Positions 43,826 through 55,169 of a stretch of DNA of 64,000 nucleotides are shown here, in pieces. Location: positions 7,179,143 to 7,243,142 of the forward strand of contig NC_079491.1 of NCBI RefSeq assembly GCF_020520425.1, read 5' to 3'. The position numbers and the translations under genes were made by a program. Source of the stretch: Spinacia oleracea (Eukaryota > Streptophyta > Magnoliopsida > Caryophyllales > Amaranthaceae). Numbering within the stretch: position 1 is the first letter of the stretch; every line of letters begins with the position of its first letter. The notes under the pieces were generated by a model. It was not told the DNA's origin. It made no database searches and worked only from the letters and a program-made list of their open reading frames with translations.

Positions 43826-44560
43826 TCTATTACTATATACTAAAAGAGACACCAGGAATGACACGTGTCATTTCCTGGTGCGATTTTTTCCCACCAAAAT
43901 ATTTTTTATTTTTATTTTAAAATAATAAATTACATTACGTTTAGGAAACTAAGATAAAAATATATTTTAATTACCATAAATGTGTACTGCATAATATATT
44001 ATTGGAGCTAGGAAAACTAAATCAATATTATTTTTTCCTTTATGATATGATTTTATTTATGTATTTATTATAACTTTTTAATCTGATAAGAAATATAAAA
44101 AATATTGATAAATGAACTTCTAATGTTAGTCTACGTACTATTAATAATATAATACGGAGTACATGGTAACTGGTAAGTAAGAATGTTAATTAAAATAATA
44201 ATACATGGTAAGTAGACTAACATATAAGTTTATTTATCAAGATTTTACTCAATTCAAAATATGTTGTATTTGACTAACTCGGTTATGCTCGGGTCTTTTC
44301 AAAAATTAGTCTTGAGTCATTCTGGTTTGGTTAACGTTGTTAGATCGATCTACATACAAGTAAACGACTATAATTTTTAACTTTGTATAGTAATACGCAA
44401 ATTTAGTTCATATGAATAATTTTTTTACACAACTTTTAATTTATACTTTTTCATATATCCTTTTTACTTTCATGTTTTTCTAATATCACAAATCTTTTAA
44501 TTATTATTAAAATAATAAATTTTTTAGTAGTAGCCGTGTGTTGCACGGACCCTAAACTAG
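43826..44560 (+). mobile_element. non-autonomous Helitron
   Basis: 735 bp. The 5' end TCTATTACTATATACTAAAA matches the TC-TAAAAGAG ends seen elsewhere in the window. The 3' end has the hairpin CCGTGTGTTGCACGG (44534-44548), then ACCCTAAACTAG and host T. A 31-bp near-perfect palindrome with centre GACACGTGTC sits just inside the 5' end (43850-43880). No RepHel coding sequence, so mobilised in trans if at all. Confidence 0.8.
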
Positions 44561-44908
44561 TTTGGTAATATAACACAATCAATCAATCATATCACATATT
44601 CACATGCTTAACTTATTACTTGGTAATACTGTGGGATCGACAAGAGATTAATCTGTATAATAGATATGTGACTGACTCTTCGACTTTTAGGCTAGAGGTC
44701 GAATCTCACCAACTTCAATGTAGGTAAATCCTTCATATAAGTTATAAATATGTAGCCTTATAAGAAAATAGATTAGTTTTTATAAGAAAATAGGGAGTTA
44801 AAAAGAGTAGGGACGAAAAGCAGGTGGCACAGGAATGAAAGAGATCGAAGAAGAGTAGGGTCTTGAATTCTTGATCATATAAGTATATTGATACTATACA
44901 GTATTAAC
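44561..44908. other. spacer, no gene seen
   Basis: AT-rich; contains an isolated box B-like AGGTCGAATCTC at about 44695 that may be a SINE remnant, but no box A or tail can be paired with it. Confidence 0.35.
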
Positions 44909-44910
44909 TA

Positions 44911-45238
44911 CTCCCTCCGTCCCGGAATACTTGACATGTTTTCCTTATCGGGCCGTCCCTTAATACTTGACCTGTTTCTAAAAATGGAAATATTCTAAGA
45001 ATATTATATTATTTCTCACTCCACCCCTATTAACCCACCTACTCCCTACTCCATACAAAAAATAATTAAAAATTCAACCCCTACTCTCCCCCAACCCCAC
45101 CTCTTAACCCACGTCCCACTAACTACATTAAAATAATACCCCACCATCAACTACTACCTATTAAATTAAATAAGTCAATTCAAGTTCCTTAAACTATGTG
45201 CCGGTCAAACCGGGTCGAGTATTCCGGGACGGAGGGAG
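44911..45238. mobile_element. Stowaway-like MITE, family A copy 2 (inverse orientation)
   Basis: 328 bp, TA-flanked, CTCCCTCCGTCCCGGAATAC to TATTCCGGGACGGAGGGAG. It is the reverse-complement counterpart of 9360-9687 with the same length and highly similar interior. Confidence 0.93.
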
Positions 45239-45753
45239 TATTAAGAGCACAAGAACACAGATTTCAGTACAGCACGGACTTACGTTACAACGTACTATTT
45301 CCTCCTATAAAGCCAGCTAGCTTTCATTTGTTTTTCACTTGCAATTATTTGCCGTCAGACTTTGATGCATGTTACCAATTTTTTAATTTTATCATCTTTA
45401 CATATTCCGTACAAATGCTTAACCTAGTAAAGTTGTCATCTCCATTATCTAGTCCTATTCTTTGATTTGGTATTTTGGTTCATTGTCATTTTTCAACCAA
45501 AATAGTAATCCGTATGAGTTGGTGGACGTCAACTAGCTCTCAATCTATCTTAAATTCTTAATTAATTAAAGTCGTTATTGGGAAAAGGATAATAATCAAC
45601 AGTGTGACTGATACTTGTTAATGTATTTCTAATTTGACCGTAAATATATGCAATTATACAATTATACATTACGGAGTAATAAAAATTATAAAAGAAAATT
45701 GATATATAAAAAATATACATTTTTTTCTTTTTATAAAGGTAAGGAAAAAGAAC
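45239..45753. other. spacer, no gene seen
   Basis: AT-rich; TACGGAGTA at 45670. The small ORF at 45196-45465 begins inside the MITE and has no recognisable content. Confidence 0.35.
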
Positions 45754-46090
45754 TTAGGTTCCCCTTCGCACAAGGGTGAAACCTAAGCAATCACTTTTTA
45801 CAATATCTTCTAATTTGGGGCTAGAGTTCGGGGTAATACACATGGGCTCAATAATAAGATGTCCTAAATTAGCTATCCAATCTGCTGCTCTATTTGCTTC
45901 CCGGAAAATATGCTTGATATGGGTAGAGTCAAAGTGCTGGAGGAGAGCCTTGTTGTCTTGAATAATGTTTTGAAGTTTCCAAGGGGATTCCAAGTACCTT
46001 TCAGAGAGTTGATCACAAATAAGTTGTCACCTTCTATGTGGATGTCTTTAATGCCAAGGCTGATAGCCTCTTGGATACATGAAAAATATA
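45754..46090 (-). pseudogene. RNase H-domain fossil (LINE ORF2 tail or host RVT_3-like)
   Basis: On the minus strand one frame reads EAISLGIKDIHIEGDNLFVINSLKGTW (46080-46000). A second, overlapping frame continues SPWKLQNIIQDNKALLQHF and HIKHIFREANRAADWIANLG (45990-45830). Together they are the middle and end of a plant RNase H domain of the kind found at the C-terminus of L1 ORF2 and in small host RVT_3 proteins. A frame change near 45990 and the missing catalytic N-terminal part make it a pseudogene. It has nothing else of a LINE around it. Confidence 0.75.
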
Positions 46091-46182
46091 CATTAATTAA
46101 GACTATTCTAATAACAACATACTTACACAATAATATTTGATATTTTATACTTCGTATATATTAATAAGAAAATGTGATCAAA

Positions 46183-46448
46183 CACTACAAGAAATTGTAC
46201 CATTAACGATGGAAAATTCCGTCGCTAAAGGTCAATAATCGTTGATTTACAACAGGATTTACTGTGGCGAACCGGTCACAAAAGGGGGTCGTCATTAATG
46301 GAAAATTTCGTCGTTAGCCCGTCGTAAAAGACATTTGCGACGGTTGTTCCCGTCTTTGTTTGGTTGTTATCCCCGTCGCAAAAGGCTTTTGCGACAGGAT
46401 TTTGACCCGTCGTTATTAGGTTGTCATTAAAGATAATTTCGTGTAGTA
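46183..46448. mobile_element. CACTA-type MITE
   Basis: 266 bp from CACTACAAGAAATT to AATTTCGTGTAGTA, with AAA on both sides (46180-46182, 46449-46451), as expected for the 3-bp duplication of CACTA (En/Spm) elements. The last base departs from the canonical GTAGTG. The interior is made of repeated CCGTCGCAAA / CCGTCGTTA words and their inverses. A relative sits at about 52584-52841. Confidence 0.85.
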
Positions 46449-46470
46449 AAAGTTAATGTATAGTGTTAGA

Positions 46471-46510
46471 CTAGTATAGCACCCCGTGCGATGCACAGTT
46501 TACTAATTAA
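46471..46510 (-). mobile_element. Helitron 3' terminus, minus orientation
   Basis: Forward CTAGTATAGCACCCCGTGCG reads on the minus strand as a hairpin GTGCATCGCAC followed by GGGGTGCTATACTAG and T. This is a Helitron 3' end. Its partner 5' end is uncertain; candidates are at 50047, 51027 and 51348. Confidence 0.65.
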
Positions 46511-47947
46511 ATACGAAGTACTTGTACTAAATTTTAAAAAATAAAAATTTAATTTAATTTAATTAGAAGTAGTAGACACGGTACGTTAATAGATTAATCA
46601 TTTATCTGCTATAGATTATATATTGTTGGTTACGGAAAACAAACTATCTAAAGGATTTATTTGTTACTCCGTAGAAGTTAACTCTTGAGAAAAATTGCGT
46701 CTAGTCCGTCCACCTAAAATATCCTTCTTTTTTTTTGAGGAGAAAATGTCCTTACTTTTATTATTACTGTTTTCAATTTAACATTTTCATGCAAGTCGAA
46801 GTATATTATAAATTATTTTACAGGTTATTGAATTTTGAAACACGCATACCTTACATTTAAGTACAGTGTCTATTACATCAAACATGGTTCTAGACAGTAT
46901 TTTACGTCGTTTGCTTTCTTCAATTTTACCCCTTTATATTGAATAGGATGTTAAGCTACCCATTAAGAGAATAAAAATCAACATAATCGCCTTAATTTTA
47001 TATGTTAGGATGGTTATCTAATAAACTCTAAGGAACTTGCAATTTATCCAAGAATTACTCTTGGTCGACTCCATTTTGTGTTTTTATTATCTCAGTCCAA
47101 AATGTATTACAATTTCGCATTCTTTGAGCTCTTAAGATAACTTTGAGCCATATTTTCTTGTCAAACGCCTGATAAATTATCAAGATGAATTAATAAGTAT
47201 TTTTTTATGTTCAACATTGTGTCTTTTAAATCTACAATTTGATATTCCTTTTAAGTAAACTAAAATGTTAATAAATCGTGAAAGTAAAGTAAAAATATGT
47301 AATCTCATCTCGCCATTTATCCATGTGCGTGTATAAATACAAAATTGTTACCGACTCACCACCCACTTAGATATTTATACTCCGATCTGAAAAAATGGAA
47401 CTCAAATAACCACTAAATTTCCGCCTTACCCGTCCCACCGCCCATCTTAACCACAATTTAAATTTCAATTAATTATCTATTTCATGTTTACCTTTTAATT
47501 TATCCTTCCAATTCAGAATAAAATAATACTTTTTTGGTAAAATTAAGAAGATCGAAAAAATAAAAATGGACTATAAGTCATAGTATTGGGTGAGGCAAAA
47601 AAATTATAACCTCGACACCAAAATTTGCATATCACCATGAAATACATAATTTGACACGAATATGATAAAATTACATTTTGAAAGTACTTATAATATTTTT
47701 TCGAGATTGTCGTTAATTATGTTTATTGGCACTTATTTTTATATATCACTGATAATAACTTATTTTAGAGAACGTCCATTCTTACTCCTTAAGTTCTATA
47801 CCACCCTCTTTGCCATAATTTGTATAATTTTATCCCTAGCTATATAATCACTCCACCCATCACCAATAATTCACCATACATATCTCAGTATTATTATGCC
47901 AATTGCCAAGTCTCCCTCCTACCAGACTCAATTCAAACCATCGGATG
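46511..47947. other. Helitron-rich AT spacer, no gene seen
   Basis: No protein similarity on either strand; AT-rich sequence probably belonging at least in part to the minus-strand Helitron whose 3' end is at 46471. Confidence 0.35.
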
Positions 47948-48264
47948 ATGATAAAGGTCGCAATGTTGTCGCAATTTTATGTGGCAGAATTTAATCTGTA
48001 CATACAGGCGCCACGTAGGCTATGAGTCATCATAATATTTTTACTATCAATGCAATATTTTTACTATAAAAATATATAAATAAGGTAGTCGACATAAAGA
48101 AGGAAACAAATTAGAATATTAAGATTTTTCTACCTTTTTTTGAAACATGTATAATAGTATATATAAGTCAAAAAATTTAGTTTCCAATTTAAATCATGAC
48201 ACATAAGCATGCCATGTCATCATTGTGATACGGCTTAAAGGTTGCATGTTGCGACCTTTATCAT
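47948..48264. mobile_element. MITE with 16-bp TIR (unclassified)
   Basis: ATGATAAAGGTCGCAA at 47948-47963 and its exact inverse TTGCGACCTTTATCAT at 48249-48264 enclose 317 bp with no coding capacity. No certain target duplication. Mutator-derived origin is possible but not shown. Confidence 0.75.
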
Positions 48265-48376
48265 TTTCGCAAACCATTATTCAACAGTTTCATGCATCCC
48301 CGGACAACTAATGCACATCAAATCTCTTAGATAAATTCTTACAAGATTAGTTAGATAAAGCCAAACGCATATAATA

Positions 48377-48712
48377 CATCCGTTCCTGAAAGTTCTTTAT
48401 GCTTTTTGTTTTAGACTATTTATGAAAATATTTATACTCTACTTGATTCTAGTTTTGACATATTAATTTTAAATTTGTACTCTCATTTATCCCACCACAA
48501 CATGCAACTTGCAATATTTTAGCATGAGATTCCATTCGACCTTACTCACTCACAATACCTTAATAATAATGCATTCACTTACATATATTTCTAACATTTT
48601 ATAGCCTCTAATTTCTCCACTTGTTACCCCCACCATCACATGCTGACATGCTCATCAAAATTACTTTATTATGCAAATAGTAAGAGTAAACATCTTTCCG
48701 CAACGGAGGTAG
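48377..48712. mobile_element. Stowaway-like MITE, family C copy 1
   Basis: TA-flanked; left end CATCCGTTCCTGAAAGTTC, right end CAACGGAGGTAG. Shares the GAAAGTTCTTTA inner-left phrase and the GGAGGTAG right end with 55889-56143. About 336 bp. Confidence 0.7.
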
Positions 48713-48941
48713 TACGATGTTTCATTCATGTATTTCTTTTATAACCCCGTGCTTACCTACTTTAAGAAAAAATCGAGTTACTAACCTTAATAGCGGGGTA
48801 AGTTGATTTAGCAATATATGTATATTAGAAGATAAATTTTATCAGTCTTGCATCAATTTGCTTGTGTTATACTCCGTACTACCTTCCTTTTAAATGATAT
48901 TTACATTTTTCTTTTTAGTCCATTTCATAATTTTATTTATA

Positions 48942-49204
48942 CTTCCTCCATTTTTTTATTATTGCACCATCTACCTTGGGCACAAGAATTAAGAAAGGGG
49001 GTAAAATGTGAGAGATTGACAAAAATACCCATGTGATTAAGTACAAGTTTTTATGTAAAGAACAAGTGGGGTTTGGTCCCCACCACCCATATAAGGATAC
49101 AAATGTCATTTCATGTAGGTAAACTTGCTAAAAAAGGAAATGGTGCAATTAATATGCAACTTCCATAAAAGAAAAATGGTGCAATAATAAAAAAATGGAG
49201 GAAG
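48942..49204. mobile_element. Stowaway-like MITE, family B copy 2 (inverse orientation)
   Basis: 263 bp, TA-flanked, CTTCCTCCATTTTTTTATTA to AAAAAATGGAGGAAG. The interior reads as the reverse complement of 18630-18885 (GGTTTGGTCCCCACCACCC). Confidence 0.92.
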
Positions 49205-49206
49205 TA

Positions 49207-51590
49207 TTGTTTTAAAATAATATTAAAAAATACGGAGTATTTATTTTAAAAAAATATTTTAATATTAGGTAGTCCCTTTTAAATGTTATTTATATATATA
49301 TTTTTTAACTATTTTTGGGCATGCACGCTTACTACCTTACCCCTCTTACCCCAAAACATTTACAATTTTCCACTCACTTGCTCATTTTTTTTTTCTTCGC
49401 TCATACACCCTTTTATATCTCTCTCTTATTTTATCCATATTTTATTACATGCACCCACATTTTCTTATACTCTACATTATTTTTAAAATATTTATGCAAA
49501 ATGTAATTGAAAATATCATTATGAAATGAAGGTAGTAGTAAATAGATGGATAATTACATAAAATATTTGTCCTTCTCTTTAATTAAATATGCATAATTAT
49601 GTTCTTTAATTTAAATAGTTGAAGATAGAATTATTTATTTAATACTCCGTATAAGATATTAGATATGAGATTATGTTACATTAGTATGGTAAAGTTGCGT
49701 TAATAATATTGTTGCTAAAAACCTAGTGATGTTCTAAGATTGCTAAATATCTTTATTATGCATTATATTAATAAGGTAAAATAGTATTGTATATTGCCAT
49801 ACTTCGTATTATTTAAATAGTAATACAACTTGCTGACAAAATAAGGTACATTAGAATTCAAATTTTCCTTTCCATAATATTGTTATTAAACGTTCCATGA
49901 TCGGTAAATATTCTAATTAGGCGTTAGATTAGTATGGTTAATTTTATAAATTATATTATTTATTTTATATGAAAAGAAGGCGAATGATAGAGTGAAATTT
50001 GTCACCACCATATTAATTTCCTCTATTTTAGTATATTATACGATAGATAGAAAATCCTGATATTATGACTTTATCAAATCAATTGACTAAAGTGACGTAT
50101 CCTATATACGACAATGTTAAGTAATTAGGTTGTTAATTTTATTTGTTTCCTTATGCAAACATATTAGTACTTATTTTTAAGCAATGACATAATAAATAAG
50201 ATAGCCTTATTTCCATACATTAAATAATTACATAAGTTAATTCGAATAAATATGGAAGGGAAAAATAGCGATTTCTTTTTAATGAGAGTGTGACATGTGT
50301 CAGATGTGGTTCCGGGTTATTTATTGATAGATATATAGATAGTTATAAAGTGTGTCGTAAATGTCTTGTATAGATAGTTATGATGTGTGTCGTAGATATC
50401 TTATACATGACGGACTATTGGTTTATTTGGTAAAAAAATTGTAAAAACTTATGTCAATTATATTCACATGCAAGACTGTGTTACATTTTCATTGACATAT
50501 ATACAAGAATTATTTTAAGCATCCCAAATTACGTACGTACTATACATATATCAATTTATTCAACAAAATATTGGCCAAACTACTAATAATATTTTGAAAT
50601 TATACATGCAATTGACTTTAAGTTAAGTTGTCGTTAATACATTATTTATATGCCTATCGCTTAATTCTACTCATAAATAAATAAAATAAATATCTTAAAA
50701 TAATAGTTGACCAATTGTCGTTAATACACATTCACCAATTGCGTGGATATCTTACTTTTTTTTATGACCATCGTTTTATTTATGCTATTATTAAATTGCT
50801 TAATTTAAAGCTCTAAATTTTTACCGTGCTAATATTAAATGAAATATTCACACGCATATAATCTTTTGGTTTGGAAAATATATGCACATGTAATAAAAAT
50901 TATTAAATTAACTAAGTAATTCAGTTCATTTATTTAGGGGAAGAAAAAAGAGCGGGAAAAATATCAATGTGAGAGCGCCATGTGTCAGTTTTGCTTTTAG
51001 GCCACTCTTTTAGTATAGTTATATAGATATCAGATCTAAATTGAAATACAACAATGTATATATAGAATAAAATACAATTAAAAAAAACAGTTATGTATTA
51101 TGCAAAATATAAAGATATTCATGTTATATATAAATAAAATCAATAGTATATTTAGTTAATCCGTATATGCATAGTTTCCTTAATTTCACTTAGAAAATCT
51201 AATATTAGGAAGTCCATAAAAGATTTTTATTTAATAGAGATAGTTAGAAAAATATTTATTTTAATTATTTATATTAAAAGAGAGGCAATCAATGAGTGAC
51301 ACTTGTCATCACCACATTGATTTCCTCTCTTTTAGTATAATATATAGATTATGCACCAATTCTTAAATGGATTTTACAATATTAGTCCTCATAGAACTAG
51401 GAACATTAATATATTATTAGAAGTCTAATATACATCAAATATCCTAAGAAATTAAATCCTACGAAATAATAGATTTATATCTCTATCATATGGATAGTGT
51501 AAAAGTCAAACTCTTAAAAGTACTAAAAACAGGGAGAATACTCACAATATGGAGTATGTGATCAAATATTATTCGCGCCAGTAGTACAAT
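49207..51590. other. AT-rich zone with Helitron 5' ends, no gene seen
   Basis: Minus-strand Helitron 5' termini (TC...CTAAAAGAG type) end at about 50047, 51027 and 51348. At 51284-51345 an inverted repeat AAAAGAGAGGCAATCAATG / CATTGATTTCCTCTCTTTT flanks GTGACACTTGTCATC. No coding region supported. Confidence 0.5.
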
Positions 51591-51591
51591 G

Positions 51592-51870
51592 CAGAGGCGG
51601 AGATGGGGGGGGGGGCGGGTGGGGGCGGCTGCCTCCCAACAATGTTTAAAATGCTTAATATATAGTACTAAATATTAAAATATATCACTAAATAGTACTT
51701 GTCTCAATGGTTATTTCTATTTTAACAAGTCATTTATACTCCTCGATCTAGGGATCAAATCCTTATACCATATTATTTCTTATTAGTTTTACTTTTTTTT
51801 CCTCACCCCCCCTTATTTTTAGTTCCATTTATTTTCTCGCCTCCCCCAACGTTGAATTTCTGGCTCCGCC
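51592..51870. mobile_element. hAT-like fragment with G-run
   Basis: CAGAGGCGGAG at the left and CTGGCTCCGCC at the right are imperfect inverted ends like those of the 26053-26593 hAT MITE. The final CTG and an 8-bp duplication are not seen. A run of ten G followed by CGGGTGGGGGCGG lies at 51605-51627. Confidence 0.45.
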
Positions 51871-52049
51871 AATGTAAGTTTGTAACAAGTTGAATCCTTA
51901 GGGGAAAAAAAGTCTTTTGGATTGCTAATAATAAGAGATAGAAAATTAAATAAAAATCAGCAAAAAATGATATTTATCTTCAAAAAATATACAGCATTAT
52001 ATTATCTGTAAAAAGCTAAGTATTAATTATCTTATGGGATAAAATATAT

Positions 52050-52206
52050 CTTAAAAAGGAGGAGAAAAATCTATCTTAAAAAGGAGTGTGTTAATATAAG
52101 TCAACAACAGGAGTGAATAATTTTTTACGTACGATTCTTAAAAAGGAGGAGAAAAATCTATCTTAACTACTTTAATTTGCTTTTTCTTTCTTTTACGTAC
52201 GATTCT
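52050..52206. repeat. direct repeat in NAC 5' flank
   Basis: CTTAAAAAGGAGGAGAAAAA and following CTATCTTAA occurs at 52050-52078 and 52137-52165. TTTTACGTACGATTCT occurs just before the second copy and again at about 52191-52206. This forms an imperfect tandem duplication ending 6 nt before the NAC start codon. Confidence 0.8.
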
Positions 52207-52211
52207 AAACC

Positions 52212-55124
52212 ATGGAACAACAACTTGACCCCTCTACGAATTTGGCCCTTCAAAAATCTCAATTATTCTATAAAGACTATTCAACAGGTTTCAGGTTCCA
52301 TCCCCACGATGAAGAATTAATTAGTGTCTATCTCGAACCGAAGATCAAATGTCAAATCTTGCCCAAAAACCTCATGCATGAAGTTAATATCTACAAGCAC
52401 CATCCTAACTTTCTTGCTGGTACGTACGATTTTTCGCTATTAACGTGATTATTGATTCTAGGTCGAGTTGATGGAATACGTATGTAATTTTTAGTGTAAT
52501 TATTATTTATTTATTTTTTAAGTTTTTTTTTTTTATTATGAATTTATGCAGGGCCGTCTCCGACAATTTGGAGGCCCTGTGCTAACAATACAAGAATTTG
52601 TATCTTTAACGACAACCTAATTACGACGGGTCAAAATCCCGTCGCAAAAGCCTTTTGCGACGGGGCTAACAACCAAACAATGACGGGAATAACCGTCGCA
52701 AATGTCTTTTACGACGGGTTTACGACGGATTTACGACGGGATTTCTATTAACGACGGCCCCCAAGAAATCCCGTCGTTAATCAACGATTATTGGCCTTTC
52801 GCGACGGGATTTTCCGTCGTTAATAGTACAATTTATTGTATCAATAAATATAGATATTGGGCCCCTAAATTTTTTACGTTCAATGTAAAACACATAATTA
52901 TTATATTAATATTATTTTATTTATACAAAATATAGAGTCAAATTAATAATATGGTTTAACGTTTTATGTGGGTCAATTTTAGAAATGAATGAAAAAAGTT
53001 TGACAGCCATTGAAAAAGCAAAAAAAATATACAAAAAACAGCATGAGTTAAGAATCGAACTCAGGTATCGTCTCCCACACTTATTACCGTTTACCAACTG
53101 GGACAAACATATATCATCCTTTAAACACAATTTCGTTTGGGCCCCAAAAATTATGTGGCCCGGTGCTGTAGGTCCGATTGGACCGCCCTTTAGCCGGCCC
53201 TGAATTTATGATCATACAACATGTTTTTTAGGTCACTTTTTTTGTTTATTGATGTTCGATCTTTATGAATATTATGTAAAAAATATGATTAGTCGTTGAT
53301 TTCATTGTGATAGCGTACATGTATAGACATCCAAGTGAAAGCCTGAATAATGCCTCATAAAATTGAGAGTTGCTATGAGCATTTGCTAGGTTTTAGGAGG
53401 AGGCAAACGGATGTATCTTCTTGCATAATATACACATGAAGTTTTGTTTAAGGTCAAAAAATTATTACGTATATAGTTATTTACATAGTGCATGTGTAGC
53501 CCTGCCTTCAATTAAATAAAATTGTTTATTGCTTTTTCGTGTATATATTTGCATAGTAACGTACTCCATCTGTTCCATAAAATTCATCCATAAAGTTCCT
53601 CACTTTTTAATTATGCTCGGTCTCTATATGTTTACCTTTTTTTTTTAAAAAAAAAATATTAGTTAGGAATTTTATAGAACATAATGTTATACGTTATTTG
53701 TTTAATTAGTCGATCAAAATATGTATCTTTTATATATTTGGTATTTGTACGTAATTGGAAAATGCATGTTTGATATTGCGGATGCATGCATGCAGAACAT
53801 TTCCTACCACAAGGAGAGCGAGATTGGTATTTCTTTACACCAAGGGACAAAAAATACAAGAATGGATCTCGTCCTGACCGGAAGGCCGGGGACGGGTACT
53901 GGAAAGCCACCGGAGCTGATAAAGAAATACGTGATAAGTCAAATAAAATAATTGGATACCGAAAGTCTTTGGTGTACTACGAAGGAAAACCTAAAATGGG
54001 TGACAAGACGGATTGGATTATGCATGAATTTCGTGTCGAGGGTCCTCCCAACGTACACAGAAATTTTCCTAATGAGGATATTGGTATGAGGGTATGTATA
54101 TATTACTCTCTCCGTTTCTATTTAAGTGTCCACTTTGGACATTTACGCGTTTTTTAATAATTGGGAGTGTTTTTTTTTTTTTTTGGGAAAGGAAAAAGTA
54201 AGTAATTGTTTAATGTTTAAAGTACAAATAAAAAGAATGTGGGGATTGAAAAATGGAAAAATTGTAGAATGTGTAAGAAAAAGTAATAATGATTTATGGA
54301 AAAGTGGGAAAAGTGTGTGGAAAAGTGAGAAAAGTATATAGAAAATTGGGAAAAGAGTATGTCCAAAAATGAAATATTTATATTTATATTTTTGGTGTAG
54401 TGATTTATTAGGACAGATTGTTTTTTATAACCTACAAAAATCGAAAAATAATTTGTATTTTCAAAATAGATGAAAACTTTTATATATGCCTACCTAATTT
54501 AATTTCTCTTCAATTTTTTACATTCCCTATGTGATTTTCTTTAACTCTCTTTAACTCTTTCACCCTTCTTTATTTTAGTTTTATTTTTTTTAAGATGGTA
54601 AAATATGCGATTTATTAATTATTCCAAATGAATTAATGAGTTGAATTGTTTTGTAGCTGGATGACTGGGTGTTATGCAGAATCTACAAAAAGCAAAAAAA
54701 TAAGTCGGAAAAGAAAAAGGCGTCGCGACCTAAAAAAGCAAGCGACGGGAAAAAGAAAAAGGGAGAAGAAAGCTTATCTGTAGCGCCAGTGATAATGAAG
54801 AAAAATAAGAAAAACCCTCGTTCATCTGCGTCTGGAAACAGTAATAATGTTGATGTTGCTGTCAATATTAATGTCCAAAACAACGCCATTAGCAACAATG
54901 TCACCTTCAATGAAGTCAACAACAACCTTATTCCTGCTAACTTTTCCTATAATGACGACGACGACAACAACAACAATGAGTATGGTATTACTGGTACTAG
55001 TTCAGTCTGGAATAACTATGGCAGTAATGGAGATTTGTATCCGTATTCGTATTCGTATTCGTCGGTGATGGAGGAAGCCAATTATGGATTCCAGTACTCA
55101 ATGGAATTACCTGCACTAGAATGA
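52212..55124 (+). CDS. NAC domain transcription factor
   Basis: Three exons: 52212-52419, 53796-54091 and 54657-55124, giving 323 aa. Splices are GCTG|GTACGT to GCAG|AACA (forming [13 protein letters not shown]) and AGG|GTATGT to TGTAG|CTGG (forming [14 protein letters not shown]), both in frame. NAC subdomains are in order: [17 protein letters not shown] (about 27-42), [16 protein letters not shown] to [10 protein letters not shown] (about 77-118), [22 protein letters not shown] and [13 protein letters not shown] (about 169-180). A Lys-rich stretch follows (nuclear signal-like). The tail is Asn-rich and ends with acidic/Tyr-Ser repeats, a likely activation region. The His in FHPHDEE, where Thr is usual, is atypical. 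The exon structure is the standard three-exon NAC pattern. Subfamily not determined. Confidence 0.95.
52549..53202. mobile_element. hAT-type MITE in NAC intron 1
   Basis: 654 bp bounded by CAGGGCCG and CGGCCCTG, flanked by perfect 8-bp repeats AATTTATG (52541-52548, 53203-53210), which marks hAT. It contains a second element at about 52584-52841. It makes up nearly half of the 1376-bp intron. Confidence 0.9.
52584..52841. mobile_element. CACTA-type MITE nested in the hAT MITE
   Basis: Degenerate ends AATACAAGAATTTGTA and TACAATTTATTGTAT enclose the same CCGTCGCAAAAG / CGTCGTTAA vocabulary as the element at 46183-46448, partly in inverse order. The ends are eroded, so borders are approximate; it is older than or less well kept than the 46-kb copy. 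Confidence 0.7.
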
Positions 55125-55125
55125 G

Positions 55126-55169
55126 AATGGAAATGGGAATGGAAACGGAAACGGAAACGGAAACGGAAG
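55126..55169. repeat. GGAAAC/GGAAAT microsatellite in NAC 3'UTR
   Basis: About seven hexamer steps (GGAAAT, GGGAAT, then GGAAAC repeats) start two bases after the NAC stop codon. Confidence 0.9.

Noticed and set aside
44641-44760. SINE remnant
   Set aside because: Only an isolated box B-like word; no box A, tail or duplication.
46200-46440. CRISPR-like array from repeated CCGTCGCAAA words
   Set aside because: Repeats are inverted and irregular and sit within CACTA-type terminal repeats in a plant genome; not an array.
53566-53690. Small MITE in NAC intron 1
   Set aside because: Short inverse phrases (ATAAAATTC / GAATTTTAT) exist, but the ends and target duplication are not convincing.
54106-54420. 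Stowaway-like element in NAC intron 2
   Set aside because: A left end CTCTCTCCGTTTCTATTTAA is present, but I could not find the matching inverted right end.
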